Source: Magicicada septendecula (Eukaryota; Arthropoda; Insecta; Hemiptera; Cicadidae). From it: a stretch of DNA of 64,000 nucleotides. Each line of letters starts with the position of its first letter. Within the stretch, counting starts at the first letter, position 1. Below the pieces are notes generated by a model. It saw only the letters and a program-made list of their open reading frames with translations. It had not been told where the DNA came from and did no database searches. A program made the translations under genes and the position numbers. Below, in pieces: positions 1 to 14,865 of the stretch. The DNA is taken from NCBI GenBank assembly GCA_034769895.1, contig CM068371.1, forward strand, positions 400,225,469 to 400,289,468, given 5' to 3'.

Positions 1-152
1 TATAATTTTTTCATTTTAATGTAATATAATATTTTTCATTTAATACAGCAATAAAAAGGCAGGTAAGACACAGCCTGGCTGTTTGGCTGAAAATGATTTT
101 AAATATAAATCTTAGAATATGGAAGTCATGTATGGTTCTCCATACCGATTTT
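1..152 (+). mobile_element. 3' tail of a Helentron-like unit (type D end)
   Basis: This is identical to the end of unit D at 7649-7800. It carries the subterminal repeat, the 3' hairpin at about 130-145 and the CGATTTT end that abuts the next unit. The foldback arm found in units A and C is missing here; the sequence runs directly from an AT-rich stretch into the terminal 60 bp. Confidence 0.75.
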
Positions 153-176
153 ACTTCCATATTTCCTTAAGGAATG
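121..176 (+). other. Unit-to-unit junction with terminal signals
   Basis: This is a representative junction: subterminal repeat (GAATATGGAAGT, starting at 116), hairpin with a 6-bp stem and TTCT loop, CGATTTT, then the next unit's left end ACTTCCATAT and its CCTTAAGG palindrome. Equivalent junctions lie near 3002, 6764, 7800 and 10651. At about 5150 and 12822 the 3' end is joined directly to a monomer, with the left-end palindrome deleted. Confidence 0.75.
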
Positions 177-784
177 GAAGTATGGTGATGGCAAAAAAAA
201 TCGTGTTCGAGATTATTGCAGATTCTGATTGTACTACACTCAAAACATGAAAAAAAGTCGTTTTCCGAAAAGTGTCTGTGTGTCTGTAGATTTTTTTTCT
301 ATGGCAAACGATAACTGCCGCAAATTCAAACAGAATCAAATAATTTTTTGCATACAGCCCTGATTTGTAGAGGACTCGCGACCTATTGTTTTTGGTGAAG
401 ATCGGTTGAGGGAAAGGGGTAGTTTACCTGCAACGGTTTTTTTTTATCAAGGGAAATTTTTTTTTTTGGCAAACGATAACAGCCGCAAATTCAAACAGAA
501 TCAAATAATGTATCGTATACAGCCCTGAATTGTAGAGTTCTCAAGACCTTTTGTTTTTGGTGAAGATCGGTTAAGGGAAAGGGGTAGTTTACTTGTAACG
601 TTTATGTTTTAACAAGGGTATTTCCTATGGCAAACGATAACAGCCGCAAATTCAAACAGAATCAAAAGATTATTTGCATACAGCCCTAAATTGTAGAGTT
701 CTCAAGACCTATTGTTTTTGGTGAAGATCGGTTAAGGGAAAGGGGTAGTTTACCTACAACGTTTTTTTAACAAGGGTATTTTCT

Positions 785-940
785 ATGGCAAACGATAACA
801 GCCGCAAATTCAAACAGAATCAAATAATTTTTTGCATACTGCCCTCATTTGTAGAGTACTCAAGACCTATTGTTTTTGGTGAAGATCGGTTGAGGGGAAG
901 GGGTAGTTTACCTGCAACGTTTTTTATCAAGCGTATTTTC
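785..940 (+). repeat. Reference monomer of the ~160-bp tandem repeat
   Basis: Each monomer begins near CTATGGCAAACGATAACAG and contains GCATACAGCCCTGA, TGTAGAGT, GGTGAAGATCGGTTAAGGG and GGGGTAGTTTACCTGCAACG. Variants differ by a few substitutions and by the length of the T run at the join. Arrays lie at about 300-1580 (8), 3230-4690 (9), 5155-6300 (7) and 6925-7570 (4), with matching arrays in the second period. Two inverted monomers lie at 20941-21260. Confidence 0.85.
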
Positions 941-2699
941 TATGGCAAACGATAACTGCCGCAAATTCAAACAGAATCAAATAATTTTTTGCATACAGCC
1001 CTGACTTGTAGAGTACTCGTGACCTATTGTTTTTGGTGAAGATCGGTTGAGGGGAAGGGGTAGTTTACCTGCACGGTTTTTTTTATCAAGGGAATTTTTT
1101 TTTTTTTGGCAAACGATAACAGCCGCAAATTCAAACAGACTTAAATAATGTTTCGTATACAGCCCTGAATTGTAGAGTTTTCAAGACCTATTGTTTTTGG
1201 TGAAGATCGGTTAAGGGAAAGGGGTAGTTTACCTGTAGCGTTTTATGTTTTAACAAGGGTATTTCCTATGGCAAACGATAACAGCCGCAAATTCAAACAG
1301 AATCAAACGATTATTTGCATACAGCCCTAAATTGTAGAGTTCTCAAGACCTATTGTTTTTGGTGAAGATCGGTTGAGGGAAAGGGGTAGTTTACTTGCAA
1401 CGTTTTTTTAACAAAGGTATTTTCTATGGCAAACGATAACAGCCGCAAATTCAAACAGAATCAAATAATGTTTTGCACACAGCTCTGATTTGTAGAGTAC
1501 TCAAGGACGTTCGATTTTGGTGAAGATCGGTTAAGGGGAAGGGGTAGTTTACCTGCAACCTTTTACGTTTTAACAAGAGTAAAGTACTTGCAAATTTATT
1601 TAAACTTTTTGAAAAAATGGTAATTGTTAAAAATAAAATAATTTTGTTGCCAGGCAATAAAATTAAAAATTTTTAATTTTAATGTAATATAATATTTTTC
1701 ATTTAATATGGCAATAAAAAGGCAGGTAAGACACAAACACACAATTCACGTTATTTCTGGCCTCACTCATGTTTATTTTCTTACGTTTGCACGCTTTTTA
1801 AATGGAAAGTGCCGAAACCCACACCAACATAACGCGTGCAAGCCGAAAAAATGGACATCAATTTGCTTACTGGCGAAGCTAGTAGTTAATGAATGGGTAG
1901 GCAAAAATCTTATCTTAAATTTTTTTTAAGGAATCATTAAAAGGACGGTGGGTCAAATCGGACGCTGAGGTAGAGTTTGCTGTAACCGAATGGTTCCACA
2001 AACAGCCGTAAGAATTTTACTAGCAGGAAATCTACAGGTTAGCGCAACAGTGGAACTCATGTCTTAATGTTATTGGAGACTTCTTTTAAAATCGTTGAAT
2101 AAAAAATGCTTTACAGCTCTATACGTGTGTCTATTGAACAATCCTTGTATTAGTCATACACAATAATACAACTGATTAAACTTCAAATTTTTAAACTTGG
2201 TTAGTTTCTATATATATGTTTAATGTTACAAATAATTCAAATAACAATCTTGATCATCTGTTAGTTCAGCGGAATAACAGTGACACTTTTAATAACCACA
2301 TAAAATAAACACTTAGAAACAACACAGGCGCTTTAACTTAACTGTTTGGACCACAGAAGTGAGGCATGCCTCAACGCTCTATGTGTACAGCGCGGGACAA
2401 TCCCCCCTCCCTACACTTCCCTATCACACCACTACATTGCTTACATACGATGTTTACAAAAAACGCTGAGGCAAGTTCAGGTTGCCTCATTCGCTTTAAA
2501 CGAACTATGCCGAATCTCACCTGTCACCATCTAGCGGTCGCTCAATAAAGCACGTTTCGGTTTAATAAATTTGACAGTCACAGTAACAATGTATAATCTT
2601 TACGTTATGTAGTTCATACGTATTTATAATTTTTATTCTACAGAATTTGTTAGGGTAGGCATTGCCTCAATTGCCTCCATGTAACTTCGCCACTGATAT

Positions 2700-2935
2700 A
2701 TATGTGTACAACGTTATCGGCAACAACAAGTAGTTTTTGTTAAAATTCCTTCCCGGGATATTTGGCCGTAGTCCAATGTTTTCTACAAAACCAGACATTT
2801 CGGCAATGCCATCGACTTCCATCATCAGTGAAAATCGAGTGCGATAACGTGAGGTGGTATACGTTAGTGACCACAGTACTGTGGTTAAGGCTGAAGCAGT
2901 AAGTAGAAAGAAGTAGTTTATATGGTAATATTTCA
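2700..2935 (+). repeat. Captured arm of a foldback element inside unit A
   Basis: This stretch matches one arm of the foldback elements at 45950-46486 and 62888-63208. Shared features are TTAAAATTCCTTCCCGG, TTTGGCCGTAGTCCA, CCATCATCAGTG and the palindrome CCACAGTACTGTGG. Only one arm is present, so it cannot fold on itself here. Related arms occur at 6465-6700, 10348-10585 and 14135-14370, and inverted at 17105-17370. Confidence 0.7.
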
Positions 2936-3004
2936 TTTCGAAAATGATTTTAAATATAAATCTTAGAATATGGAAGTCATGTATGGTTCTCCATACCGAT
3001 ATTT

Positions 3005-5152
<2,148 letters not shown>

Positions 5153-6766
5153 ACTTTTTCTATGGTAAACGATAATAGCCGCAAATTCAAACAGAATCAA
5201 ATAATGTTTTGCATACAACCCTGAATTGTAGAGTTCTCAAGACCTGTTGGTTTTGGGGAAGATCGGTTAAGGGAATAGGGTAGTTTACGTGCAACATTTT
5301 ATGTTTTAACAAGGGTACTTTTTCTATGACGAATGATAACTGCCGTATATTAAAACAGAATCAATTACTCTTCTGCATACCTTTTTGAATTATACAGAGC
5401 TCAAGCTCTGTTGATTTTGTTGAAGATCGGTTAATGGAAAGGGGTAGTTTACCTGCAACGTTTTATGTTTTAACAAGGGTATTTTCTATGGCAAACGATA
5501 ACAGCCGCAAATTCAAACAGAATCAAATGATTATTTGCATACAGCCCTGATTTGTAGAGTTCTCAAGATCTATTGTTTTTGGTGAAGATCGGTTAAGGCA
5601 AAGGGGTAGTTTACCTTCAACATTTTATGTGGTAACAATGGTATTTTCTATGGAAAACGATAACAGCCGCAAATTCAAACCGAATCAAATAATTTTTTGC
5701 ATACAGCTCTGATTTGTAGAGTACTCAAGGCATATTGTTTTTGGTGAAGATATGTTAAGGTAAAATGGTAGTTTACCTGCAACGGTTTTTTATAAAGGGT
5801 AATTTTTTTCTATGGCAAACGATAACAGCCGCAAATTCAAACAGAATCAAATGATGTTTTGCATACAGCCCTGTATTGTAGAGTTCTCAATACGTATTGG
5901 TGTTGGTGAAGATTGGTTAAGGGAAAGGGGTAGTTTACCTGCAACATTTTATGTTTTAACAAGGGTAATTTTTTATATGACGAACGATAACTGCCGTAAA
6001 TTCAAACAGAATCAACTACGTTTTTGCATACCTTTTTGAACTAAAGAGAACTCAAGGTCTGTTGATTTTGTTGAAGATCGGTTAAGGGAAAGGGGTAGTT
6101 TACCTGCAACATTTTAAGTTGTAACAAGAGAAATGTTTCCATGACGAACGATAACTGCCTCACATTCAAACAGAATCAAATATTTTTTTGCATGCATCCC
6201 TGAATTGTAGAGGACTGAAGGTCTATTGATTTTGGAGAAGATCGGTTAAGAGAAAGGGGTAGTTTACCAGAAACATTTTTTGATTTAACAAGAGTAAAGT
6301 ACTTAATTTTTATAAATAAAGTATCCTGATAAGAAGCTCATAATAATCCACTGTAGAAACGTAGATGAAATATCTATAAATGAAGAGGTTAGGTGAACAG
6401 GGTGGGGGTAATTTTCTATTACTAAAAATTATAGTTGAACGGGGAGGGGAGAATTTTTTATACGTGTACTACGTTATCGGCTACAAAGAAGTAGTTTTTT
6501 GTTAAAATTGCTTCCCGGGCTGTTTAGCCGTAGTCCAATGTTTTCTGTAAAACCAGACTTTTCGGCAGTGCCATCGACTGCCATCATCAGTGAAAATCGA
6601 GTGTGAAAACGTGAGGTGGTATACGTTAGTGACCACAGTACTGTGGTTAATGCTGAAGTAATAAGTAGAAAGACGTAGTTTCTATGGAAATATTTCATTT
6701 CGAATATGATTTTAAATATAAATCTTAGAACATGGAAGTCATGTATGGTTCTCCATACCGATTTTT
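5153..6766 (+). mobile_element. Helentron-like unit C, left-truncated
   Basis: The unit lacks the left terminal palindrome and begins almost directly in a monomer. It has about seven monomers, including a divergent subtype reading ATGACGAACGATAACTGCC with GCATACCTTTTTGAA. A different middle (about 6300-6460), a foldback arm (6465-6700) and the 3' hairpin end follow. Confidence 0.7.
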
Positions 6767-7800
6767 ACTTCCATATTCCTTAAGGAATGGAAGTATGGTG
6801 ATGGCAAAAAAAATCGTGTTCGAGATTATTGCAGATTCTGATTCTACTACGCTCAAAACATGAAAAAAAGTCGTTTTCCGAAAAGTGTGTGTGTGTCTGT
6901 GTGTGTGCTGTAGATTTTTTTTCTATGGCAAACGATAACTGCCGCAAATTCAAACAGAATCTAATAATTTTTTGCATACAGCCCTGATTTGTAGAGTACT
7001 CACGACCTATTGTTTTTGGTGAAGATCGGTTGAGGGAAAGGGGTAGTTTACCTGCAACGGTTTTTTTTTATCAAGGGAAATTTTTTTTTTTTTGGCAAAC
7101 AATAACAGCCGCAAATTCAAACAGAATCAAATAATGTTTCGCATACAGCCCTGAATTGTAGAGTTCTCAAGACCTATTGTTTTTGGTGAAGATCGGTTAA
7201 GGGAAAGGGGTAGTTTACCTGTAACGTTTTATGTTTTAACAAGGGTATTTTCTATGGCGAACGATAACAGCCGCAAATTCAAACAGAATCAAATAATGTT
7301 TTGCATACAGCCCTGATTTGTAGAGTACTCAAGACCTATTGTTTTTGGTGAAGATCGGTTAAGGGAAAGGGGTAGTTTACCTGCAACTTTTTTTATCAAG
7401 CGTATTTTCTATGGCAAATGATAACAGCCGCAAATTCAAACAGAATCAAATAATTTTTTGCATACGTCCCTGAATTGTAGAGGTCTCAATGACTTTCGAT
7501 TTTGGTGAAGATCGGTTAAGGGGAAGGGGTAGTTTACCTGCAAACTTTTACGTTTTAACAAGAGTAAAGTACTTGAAAATTTATTTAAACTTCTTGAAAC
7601 AATGGTAATTGTTAAAAATAAAATAATTTTGTTGCCAGGCAATAAAATTATAATTTTTTCATTTTAATGTAATATAATATTTTTCATTTAATACAGCAAT
7701 AAAAAGGCAGGTAAGACACAGCCTGGCTGTTTGGCTGAAAATGATTTTAAATATAAATCTTAGAATATGGAAGTCATGTATGGTTCTCCATACCGATTTT
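6767..7800 (+). mobile_element. Helentron-like unit D, short form
   Basis: Left end and palindrome, a short TG-rich tract (about 6885-6908), four monomers (about 6925-7570), an abbreviated AT-rich middle and the 3' hairpin end with no foldback arm. This is the most compact unit of the array. Confidence 0.7.
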
Positions 7801-10652
7801 ACTTCCATATTTCCTTAAGGAATGGAAGTATGGTGATGGCAAAAAAAATCGTGTTCGAGATTATTGCAGATTCTGATTGTACTACACTCAAAACATGAAA
7901 AAAAGTCGTTTTCCGAAAAGTGTCTGTGTGTCTGTAGATTTTTTTTCTATGGCAAACGATAACTGCCGCAAATTCAAACAGAATCAAATAATTTTTTGCA
8001 TACAGCCCTGATTTGTAGAGGACTCGCGACCTATTGTTTTTGGTGAAGATCGGTTGAGGGAAAGGGGTAGTTTACCTGCAACGGTTTTTTTTTATCAAGG
8101 GAAATTTTTTTTTTTGGCAAACGATAACAGCCGCAAATTCAAACAGAATCAAATAATGTATCGTATACAGCCCTGAATTGTAGAGTTCTCAAGACCTTTT
8201 GTTTTTGGTGAAGATCGGTTAAGGGAAAGGGGTAGTTTACTTGTAACGTTTATGTTTTAACAAGGGTATTTCCTATGGCAAACGATAACAGCCGCAAATT
8301 CAAACAGAATCAAAAGATTATTTGCATACAGCCCTAAATTGTAGAGTTCTCAAGACCTATTGTTTTTGGTGAAGATCGGTTAAGGGAAAGGGGTAGTTTA
8401 CCTACAACGTTTTTTTAACAAGGGTATTTTCTATGGCAAACGATAACAGCCGCAAATTCAAACAGAATCAAATAATTTTTTGCATACTGCCCTCATTTGT
8501 AGAGTACTCAAGACCTATTGTTTTTGGTGAAGATCGGTTGAGGGGAAGGGGTAGTTTACCTGCAACGTTTTTTATCAAGCGTATTTTCTATGGCAAACGA
8601 TAACTGCCGCAAATTCAAACAGAATCAAATAATTTTTTGCATACAGCCCTGACTTGTAGAGTACTCGCGACCTATTGTTTTTGGTGAAGATCGGTTGAGG
8701 GGAAGGGGTAGTTTACCTGCACGGTTTTTTTTATCAAGGGAATTTTTTTTTTTTTGGCAAACGATAACAGCCGCAAATTCAAACAGACTTAAATAATGTT
8801 TCGTATACAGCCCTGAATTGTAGAGTTTTCAAGACCTATTGTTTTTGGTGAAGATCGGTTAAGGGAAAGGGGTAGTTTACCTGTAGCGTTTTATGTTTTA
8901 ACAAGGGTATTTCCTATGGCAAACGATAACAGCCGCAAATTCAAACAGAATCAAACGATTATTTGCATACAGCCCTAAATTGTAGAGTTCTCAAGACCTA
9001 TTGTTTTTGGTGAAGATCGGTTGAGGGAAAGGGGTAGTTTACTTGCAACGTTTTTTTAACAAGGGTATTTTCTATGGCAAACGATAACAGCCGCAAATTC
9101 AAACAGAATCAAATAATGTTTTGCACACAGCCCTGATTTGTAGAGTACTCAAGGACGTTCGATTTTGGTGAAGATCGGTTAAGGGGAAGGGGTAGTTTAC
9201 CTGCAACCTTTTACGTTTTAACAAGAGTAAAGTACTTGCAAATTTATTTAAACTTTTTGAAACAATGGTAATTGTTAAAAATAAAATAATTTTGTTGCCA
9301 GGCAATAAAATTAAAAATTTTTAATTTTAATGTAATATAATATTTTTCATTTAATATGGCAATAAAAAGGCAGGTAAGACACAAACACACAATTCACGTT
9401 ATTTCTGGCCTCACTCATGTTTATTTTCTTACGTTTGCACGCTTTTTAAATGGAAAGTGCCGAAACCCACACCAACATAACGCGTGCAAGCCGAAAAAAT
9501 GGACATCAATTTGCTTACTGGCGAAGCTAGTAGTTAATGAATGGGTAGGCAAAAATCTTATCTTAAATTTTTTTTAAGGAATCATTAAAAGGACGGTGGG
9601 TCAAATCGGACGCTGAGGTAGAGTTTGCTGTAACCGAATGGTTCCACAAACAGCCGTAAGAATTTTACTAGCAGGAAATCTACAGGTTAGCGCAACAGTG
9701 GAACTCATGTCTTAATGTTATTGGAGACTTCTTTTAAAATCGTTGAATAAAAAATGCTTTACAGCTCTATACGTGTGTCTATTGAACAATCCTTGTATTA
9801 GTCATACACAATAATACAACTGATTAAACTTCAAATTTTTAAACTTGGTTAGTTTCTATATATATGTTTAATGTTACAAATAATTCAAATAACAATCTTG
9901 ATCATCTGTTAGTTCAGCGGAATAACAGTGACACTTTTAATAACCACATAAAATAAACACTTAGAAACAACACAGGCGCTTTAACTTAACTGTTTGGACC
10001 ACAGAAGTGAGGCATGCCTCAACGCTCTATGTGTACAGCGCGGGACAATCCCCCCTCCCTACACTTCCCTATCACACCACTACATTGCTTACATACGATG
10101 TATACAAAAAACGCTGAGGCAAGTTCAGGTTGCCTCATTCGCTTTAAACGAACTATGCCGAATCTCACCTGTCACCATCTAGCGGTCGCTCAATAAAGCA
10201 CGTTTCGGTTTAATAAATTTGACAGTCACAGTAACAATGTATAATCTTTACGTTATGTAGTTCATACGTATTTATAATTTTTATTCTACAGAATTTGTTA
10301 GGGTAGGCATTGCCTCAATTGCCTCCATGTAACTTCGCCACTGATATATATGTGTACAACGTTATCGGCAACAACAAGTAGTTTTTGTTAAAATTCCTTC
10401 CCGGGATATTTGGCCGTAGTCCAATGTTTTCTACAAAACCAGACATTTCGGCAATGCCATCGACTTCCATCATCAGTGAAAATCGAGTGCGATAACGTGA
10501 GGTGGTATACGTTAGTGACCACAGTACTGTGGTTAAGGCTGAAGCAGTATGTAGAAAGAAGTAGTTTATATGGTAATATTTCATTTCGAAAATGATTTTA
10601 AATATAAATCTTAGAATATGGAAGTCATGTATGGTTCTCCATACCGATATTT
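7801..10652 (+). mobile_element. Helentron-like unit A, second copy
   Basis: This matches 153-3004 base for base apart from scattered single substitutions (for example 10096 and 10549) and has the same length. It includes eight monomers, the same middle and the foldback arm at 10348-10585. Confidence 0.75.
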
Positions 10653-10765
10653 ACTTCTATCTTCCTTAAGGAAATGGAAGTATGGTGATGGCAAAAAAAA
10701 TCGTGTTCGAGATTATTGCAGATTCTGATTGTACTACACTCAAAGCATAAAAAAAAGTCGTTTTT

Positions 10766-10816
<51 letters not shown>

Positions 10817-10821
10817 CGTGC

Positions 10822-10899
<78 letters not shown>

Positions 10900-12824
10900 T
10901 TTTTTCTATGGCAAACAGCCGCAAATTCAAACAGAATCAAATAATTTTTTGCATACAGGCCTGATTTGTAGAGTACTCACGACCTATTGTTTTTGGTGAA
11001 GATCGGTTGAGGGAAAGGGGTAGTTTACCTGCAACGGTTTTTTTTTTATCAAGGGTGATTTTGTTTGTTTGGCAAACGATAACAGCCGCAAATTCAAACA
11101 GAATCAAATAATGTTTCGCATACAGCCCTGAATTGTAGAGTTCTCAAGATCTCTTGATTTTGGTAAAGATCGGTTAAGGAAAAGGGGTAGTTTACCTGCA
11201 ACGTTTTTTGTTTTAACATGGGTATTTTCTATGGCAAACGATAACAGCCGCAAATTCAAACAGTAACAAATAATTTTGCATACAGCCCTGATTTGTAGAG
11301 TACTCAAGACCTATTGTTTTTGGTGAAGATCGGTTAATGGAAAGGGGTAGTTTACCTGCAACGTTTTATGTTTTAAAAGGGTATTTGTTATGGCAAAAGA
11401 TAGAGTCACAAATTCAAACAAAATCAAATAATATTTTGCATACAGCCCTGATTTGTAGAGTACTCAAGACCTATTGATTTTGATGAAGATCGGTTAAGGG
11501 AAAGGGTTAGTTTACCTGCAACGGTTTTTTTAAATCAAGGGTATTTTTTTAAATTTTCTATGGCAAACGATAACAGCCGCAAATCCAAACAGAATCAACT
11601 ACTCTTTTGCATACAGCCCTGAATTATAGAGTTCTCAAGACCTGTTGGTTTTGGTGAAGATCGGTTAAGGGAAAGGGGTAGTTTACCTGGAACATTTTAT
11701 ATTTTAACAAGGGTATTTTCTATGGCAAACGATAAAAGCCGCAAATGTAAACAGAATCAAATAATGTTTTGCATACAGCCATGAATTGTAGAGTTCTCAA
11801 GACCTATTGATTGTGGTGAAGATCGGGTAAGGGAAAGGGGTGGTTTACCTGCAACGTTTTATGTTTTAACAAGGGTATTTTGTATGGCAAACGATAACAG
11901 CCGCAAATTCAAACAGAATCAAAAGATTTATTGCATACAGCCCTAAATTGTAGAGTTCTCAAGACCTATTGTTTTTGGTGAAGATCAGTTAAGAGAAAGG
12001 GTAGTTTGCCTGCAACGTTTTTTTAACAAGGGTATTTTCTATGGCAAACGATAACAGCCGCAAATTCAAACAGAATCAAATAATTTTTTGCATACAACCC
12101 TGATTTGTACAGTACTCAAGACCTATTGTTTTTAGTGAAGATCGGTTAAGGGGAAGGGGTAGTTTACCAGCAACATTTTTTTATCAAGGGTAATTTTCTA
12201 TGGCAAACGATAACAGCCGCAAATTCAAACAGAATCAAATAATTTTTTGCATACATCCCTCAACTGTAGAGATCTCAAGGACTTTCGATTTTCGTGAAGA
12301 TCGGTTGAGGGCAAGGGGTAGTTTACCTGCAACCTTTTACGTTTTAACAACAGTAAAGTACTTGAAAATTCATTTAAACTTTTTGAAACAATGGTAATTG
12401 TTAAAAATAAAATAATTTTGTTGCCAGGCAATAAAATTATAATTTTTTTCATTTTAATGTAAATTATGTATGAGTTAATATACATCTATAAAATAATATA
12501 TCGTTCGTGGCAGGCAAGCATATCTCAGTTGTGTAATGTTTACGTTTCCATTTTATTATTATGACTACCGCAATAAAAAGGCAGGGAAGACACACACACA
12601 CAAAATCCGCGTTATTTCTGGCCTCACTCATGTTTATTTTCTTACATTTGCACACTTTTTAAATGGTAAGTGCCAAAACCCATACCAACATAACGCGTGC
12701 AAGCCGAAAAAGTGTCCAGCGTGGATAGCGATTTGCTTCCTGTGGATCGCTGGGCAGTGTAACTGCACGTGTTAATAAATCTTAGAACATGGAAGTCATG
12801 TATGGATCTCCATACCGATATTTT
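10653..12824 (+). mobile_element. Helentron-like unit B, second copy
   Basis: This matches 3005-5152, but the TG tract is 24 bp longer and interrupted by four CG dinucleotides. Outside the tract the two copies differ only by sparse substitutions. Confidence 0.75.
10773..10895 (+). repeat. (TG)n microsatellite with CG interruptions
   Basis: About 61 dinucleotides, with a TGCGTGCGTGCGTGCG interruption in the first third. It is the counterpart of the pure tract at 3125-3223 and the only length difference between the two copies of units A and B. Confidence 0.98.
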
Positions 12825-14435
12825 ACTTTTTCTATGGTAAACGATAATAGCCGCAAATTCAAACAGAATCAAATAATGTTTTGCATACAACCCTGAATTG
12901 TAGAGTTCTCAAGACCTGTTGGTTTTGGGGAAGATCGGTTAAGGGAATAGGGTAGTTTACGTGCAACATTTTATGTTTTAACAAGGGTACTTTTTCTATG
13001 ACGAATGATAACTGCCGTATATTAAAACAGAATCAATTACTCTTCTGCATACCTTTTTGAATTATACAGAGCTCAAGCTCTGTTGATTTTGTTGAAGATC
13101 GGTTAATGGAAAGGGGTAGTTTACCTGCAACGTTTTATGTTTTAACAAGGGTATTTTCTATGGCAAACGATAACAGCCGCAAATTCAAACAGAATCAAAT
13201 GATTATTTGCATACAGCCCTGATTTGTAGAGTTCTCAAGATCTATTGTTTTTGGTGAAGATCGGTTAAGGGAAAGGGGTAGTTTACCTTCAACATTTTAT
13301 GTGGTAACAATGGTATTTTCTATGGAAAACGATAACAGCCGCAAATTCAAACCGAATCAAATAATTTTTTGCATACAGCTCTGATTTGTAGAGTACTCAA
13401 GGCATATTGTTTTTGGTGAAGATATGTTAAGGTAAAATGGTAGTTTACCTGCAACGGTTTTTTATAAAGGGTAATTTTTTTCTATGGCAAACGATAACAG
13501 CCGCAAATTCAAACAGAATCAAATGATGTTTTGCATACAGCCCTGTATTGTAGAGTTCTCAATACGTATTTGTGTTGGTGAAGATTGGTTAAGGGAAAGG
13601 GGTAGTTTACCTGCAACATTTTATGTTTTAACAAGGGTAATTTTTTATATGACGAACGATAACTGCCGTAAATTCAAACAGAATCAACTACGTTTTTGCA
13701 TACCTTTTTGAACTAAAGAGAACTCAAGGTCTGTTGATTTTGTTGAAGATCGGTTAAGGGAAAGGGGTAGTTTATCAGCAACGTTTTATGTTTTAAAAAG
13801 GGTAACTTTTTTATGACGAACGATTACTGCCGAAAATTCAAAGAGAATCAAATAATTTTTTGCACACTTTCCTGAGTTGTAGAGAACGCAAGGTCTATTG
13901 ATTTTGGAGAAGATCGGTTAAGAGAAAGAGGTAGTTTACCTGAAACATTTTATGATTTAACCAGAGTAAAGTTCTTAATTTTTATAAATAAAGTATCCTG
14001 ATAAGAAGCTCATAATAATCCACTGTAGAAACGTAGATGAAATATCTATAAATGAAGAGGTTAGGTGAACAGGGTGGGGGTAATTTTCTATTATTAAAAA
14101 TTATAGTTGAAGGTGTAGGGGAGAATTTTTTATGTGTACTACGTTATCGGCAACAAAGAAGTAGTTTTTTGTTAAAATTGCTTCCCGGGCTGTTTAGCCG
14201 TAGTCCAATGTTTTCTGCAAAACCAGACTTTTCGGCAGCGCCATCGACTGCCATCATCAGTGAAAATCGAGTGCGAAAACGTGAGGTGGTATACGTTAGT
14301 GACCACAGTACTGTGGTTAATGCTGAAGCAATAAGTAGAAAGACGTAGTTTCTATGGAAATATTTCATTTGGAATATGATTTTAAATATAAATCTTAGAA
14401 CAGGGAAGTCATGTATGGTTCTCCATACCGATATT
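12825..14435 (+). mobile_element. Helentron-like unit C, second copy and array end
   Basis: This follows 5153 onward closely until about 13765. It then diverges strongly for about 200 bp (one monomer) and resumes at lower identity through a foldback arm (14135-14370) to the 3' hairpin and CGATATTT. After 14435 the sequence is unrelated to the array, so this is the true right end of the array. Confidence 0.75.
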
Positions 14436-14862
14436 TATAAATTAACTTAACATCAATTATTTAATACACTCTTAATGTAGTTACTTAACACCTCCTATAT
14501 ACAAAACTCCAACATAAATGCCATGATGACATGTTCATTTTTATAAATTAACTTAACATCAGTTATTTAATACACTCTTAATGTAGTTATTTTCGAGCAT
14601 TGAATAAACTGTTTATACTATTTTTTCAGATTATTTAAAACTGCACTTATCATTCACTCTTTGCACTGACCACTTCATAGTTTGTATTTCTATACAGTTA
14701 TCTTTGGCTCTACTACCTTGTATTTTTATTTAATATCATTTATTATTTTTCTTTTTACTCAATAAGGGTTTACACTTACCTGACCTTCGTTACCATGAAT
14801 AACTTTAGTGTTTTTTTATTTTAATTTTTATGTAACATAGGGGACCTTGGTTTTGATACGTT
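14436..14862. other. AT-rich spacer with a partial tandem duplication
   Basis: TTATAAATTAACTTAACATC followed by TTATTTAATACACTC and TTAATGTAGTTA occurs twice, at about 14436-14490 and 14537-14592. I see nothing else. This is the right flank of the array. Confidence 0.5.
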
Positions 14863-14865
14863 ACA

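Larger units (their letters stand above)
153..3004 (+). mobile_element. Helentron-like unit A
   Basis: Left end at 153, a short TG-rich tract near 268-290, then about eight monomers of roughly 160 bp (about 300-1580). A non-coding middle (1580-2700) follows, then a captured foldback arm (about 2700-2935) and the 3' hairpin end. Short open frames inside (for example at 1708) show no recognisable protein. The nearly identical partner is 7801-10652, which has the same length. Confidence 0.75.

Noticed and set aside
1708-1929. 73-codon frame in unit A and related frame at 4864-5103
   Set aside because: The frames share only the repeat sequence, diverge in length and show no protein-like conservation.
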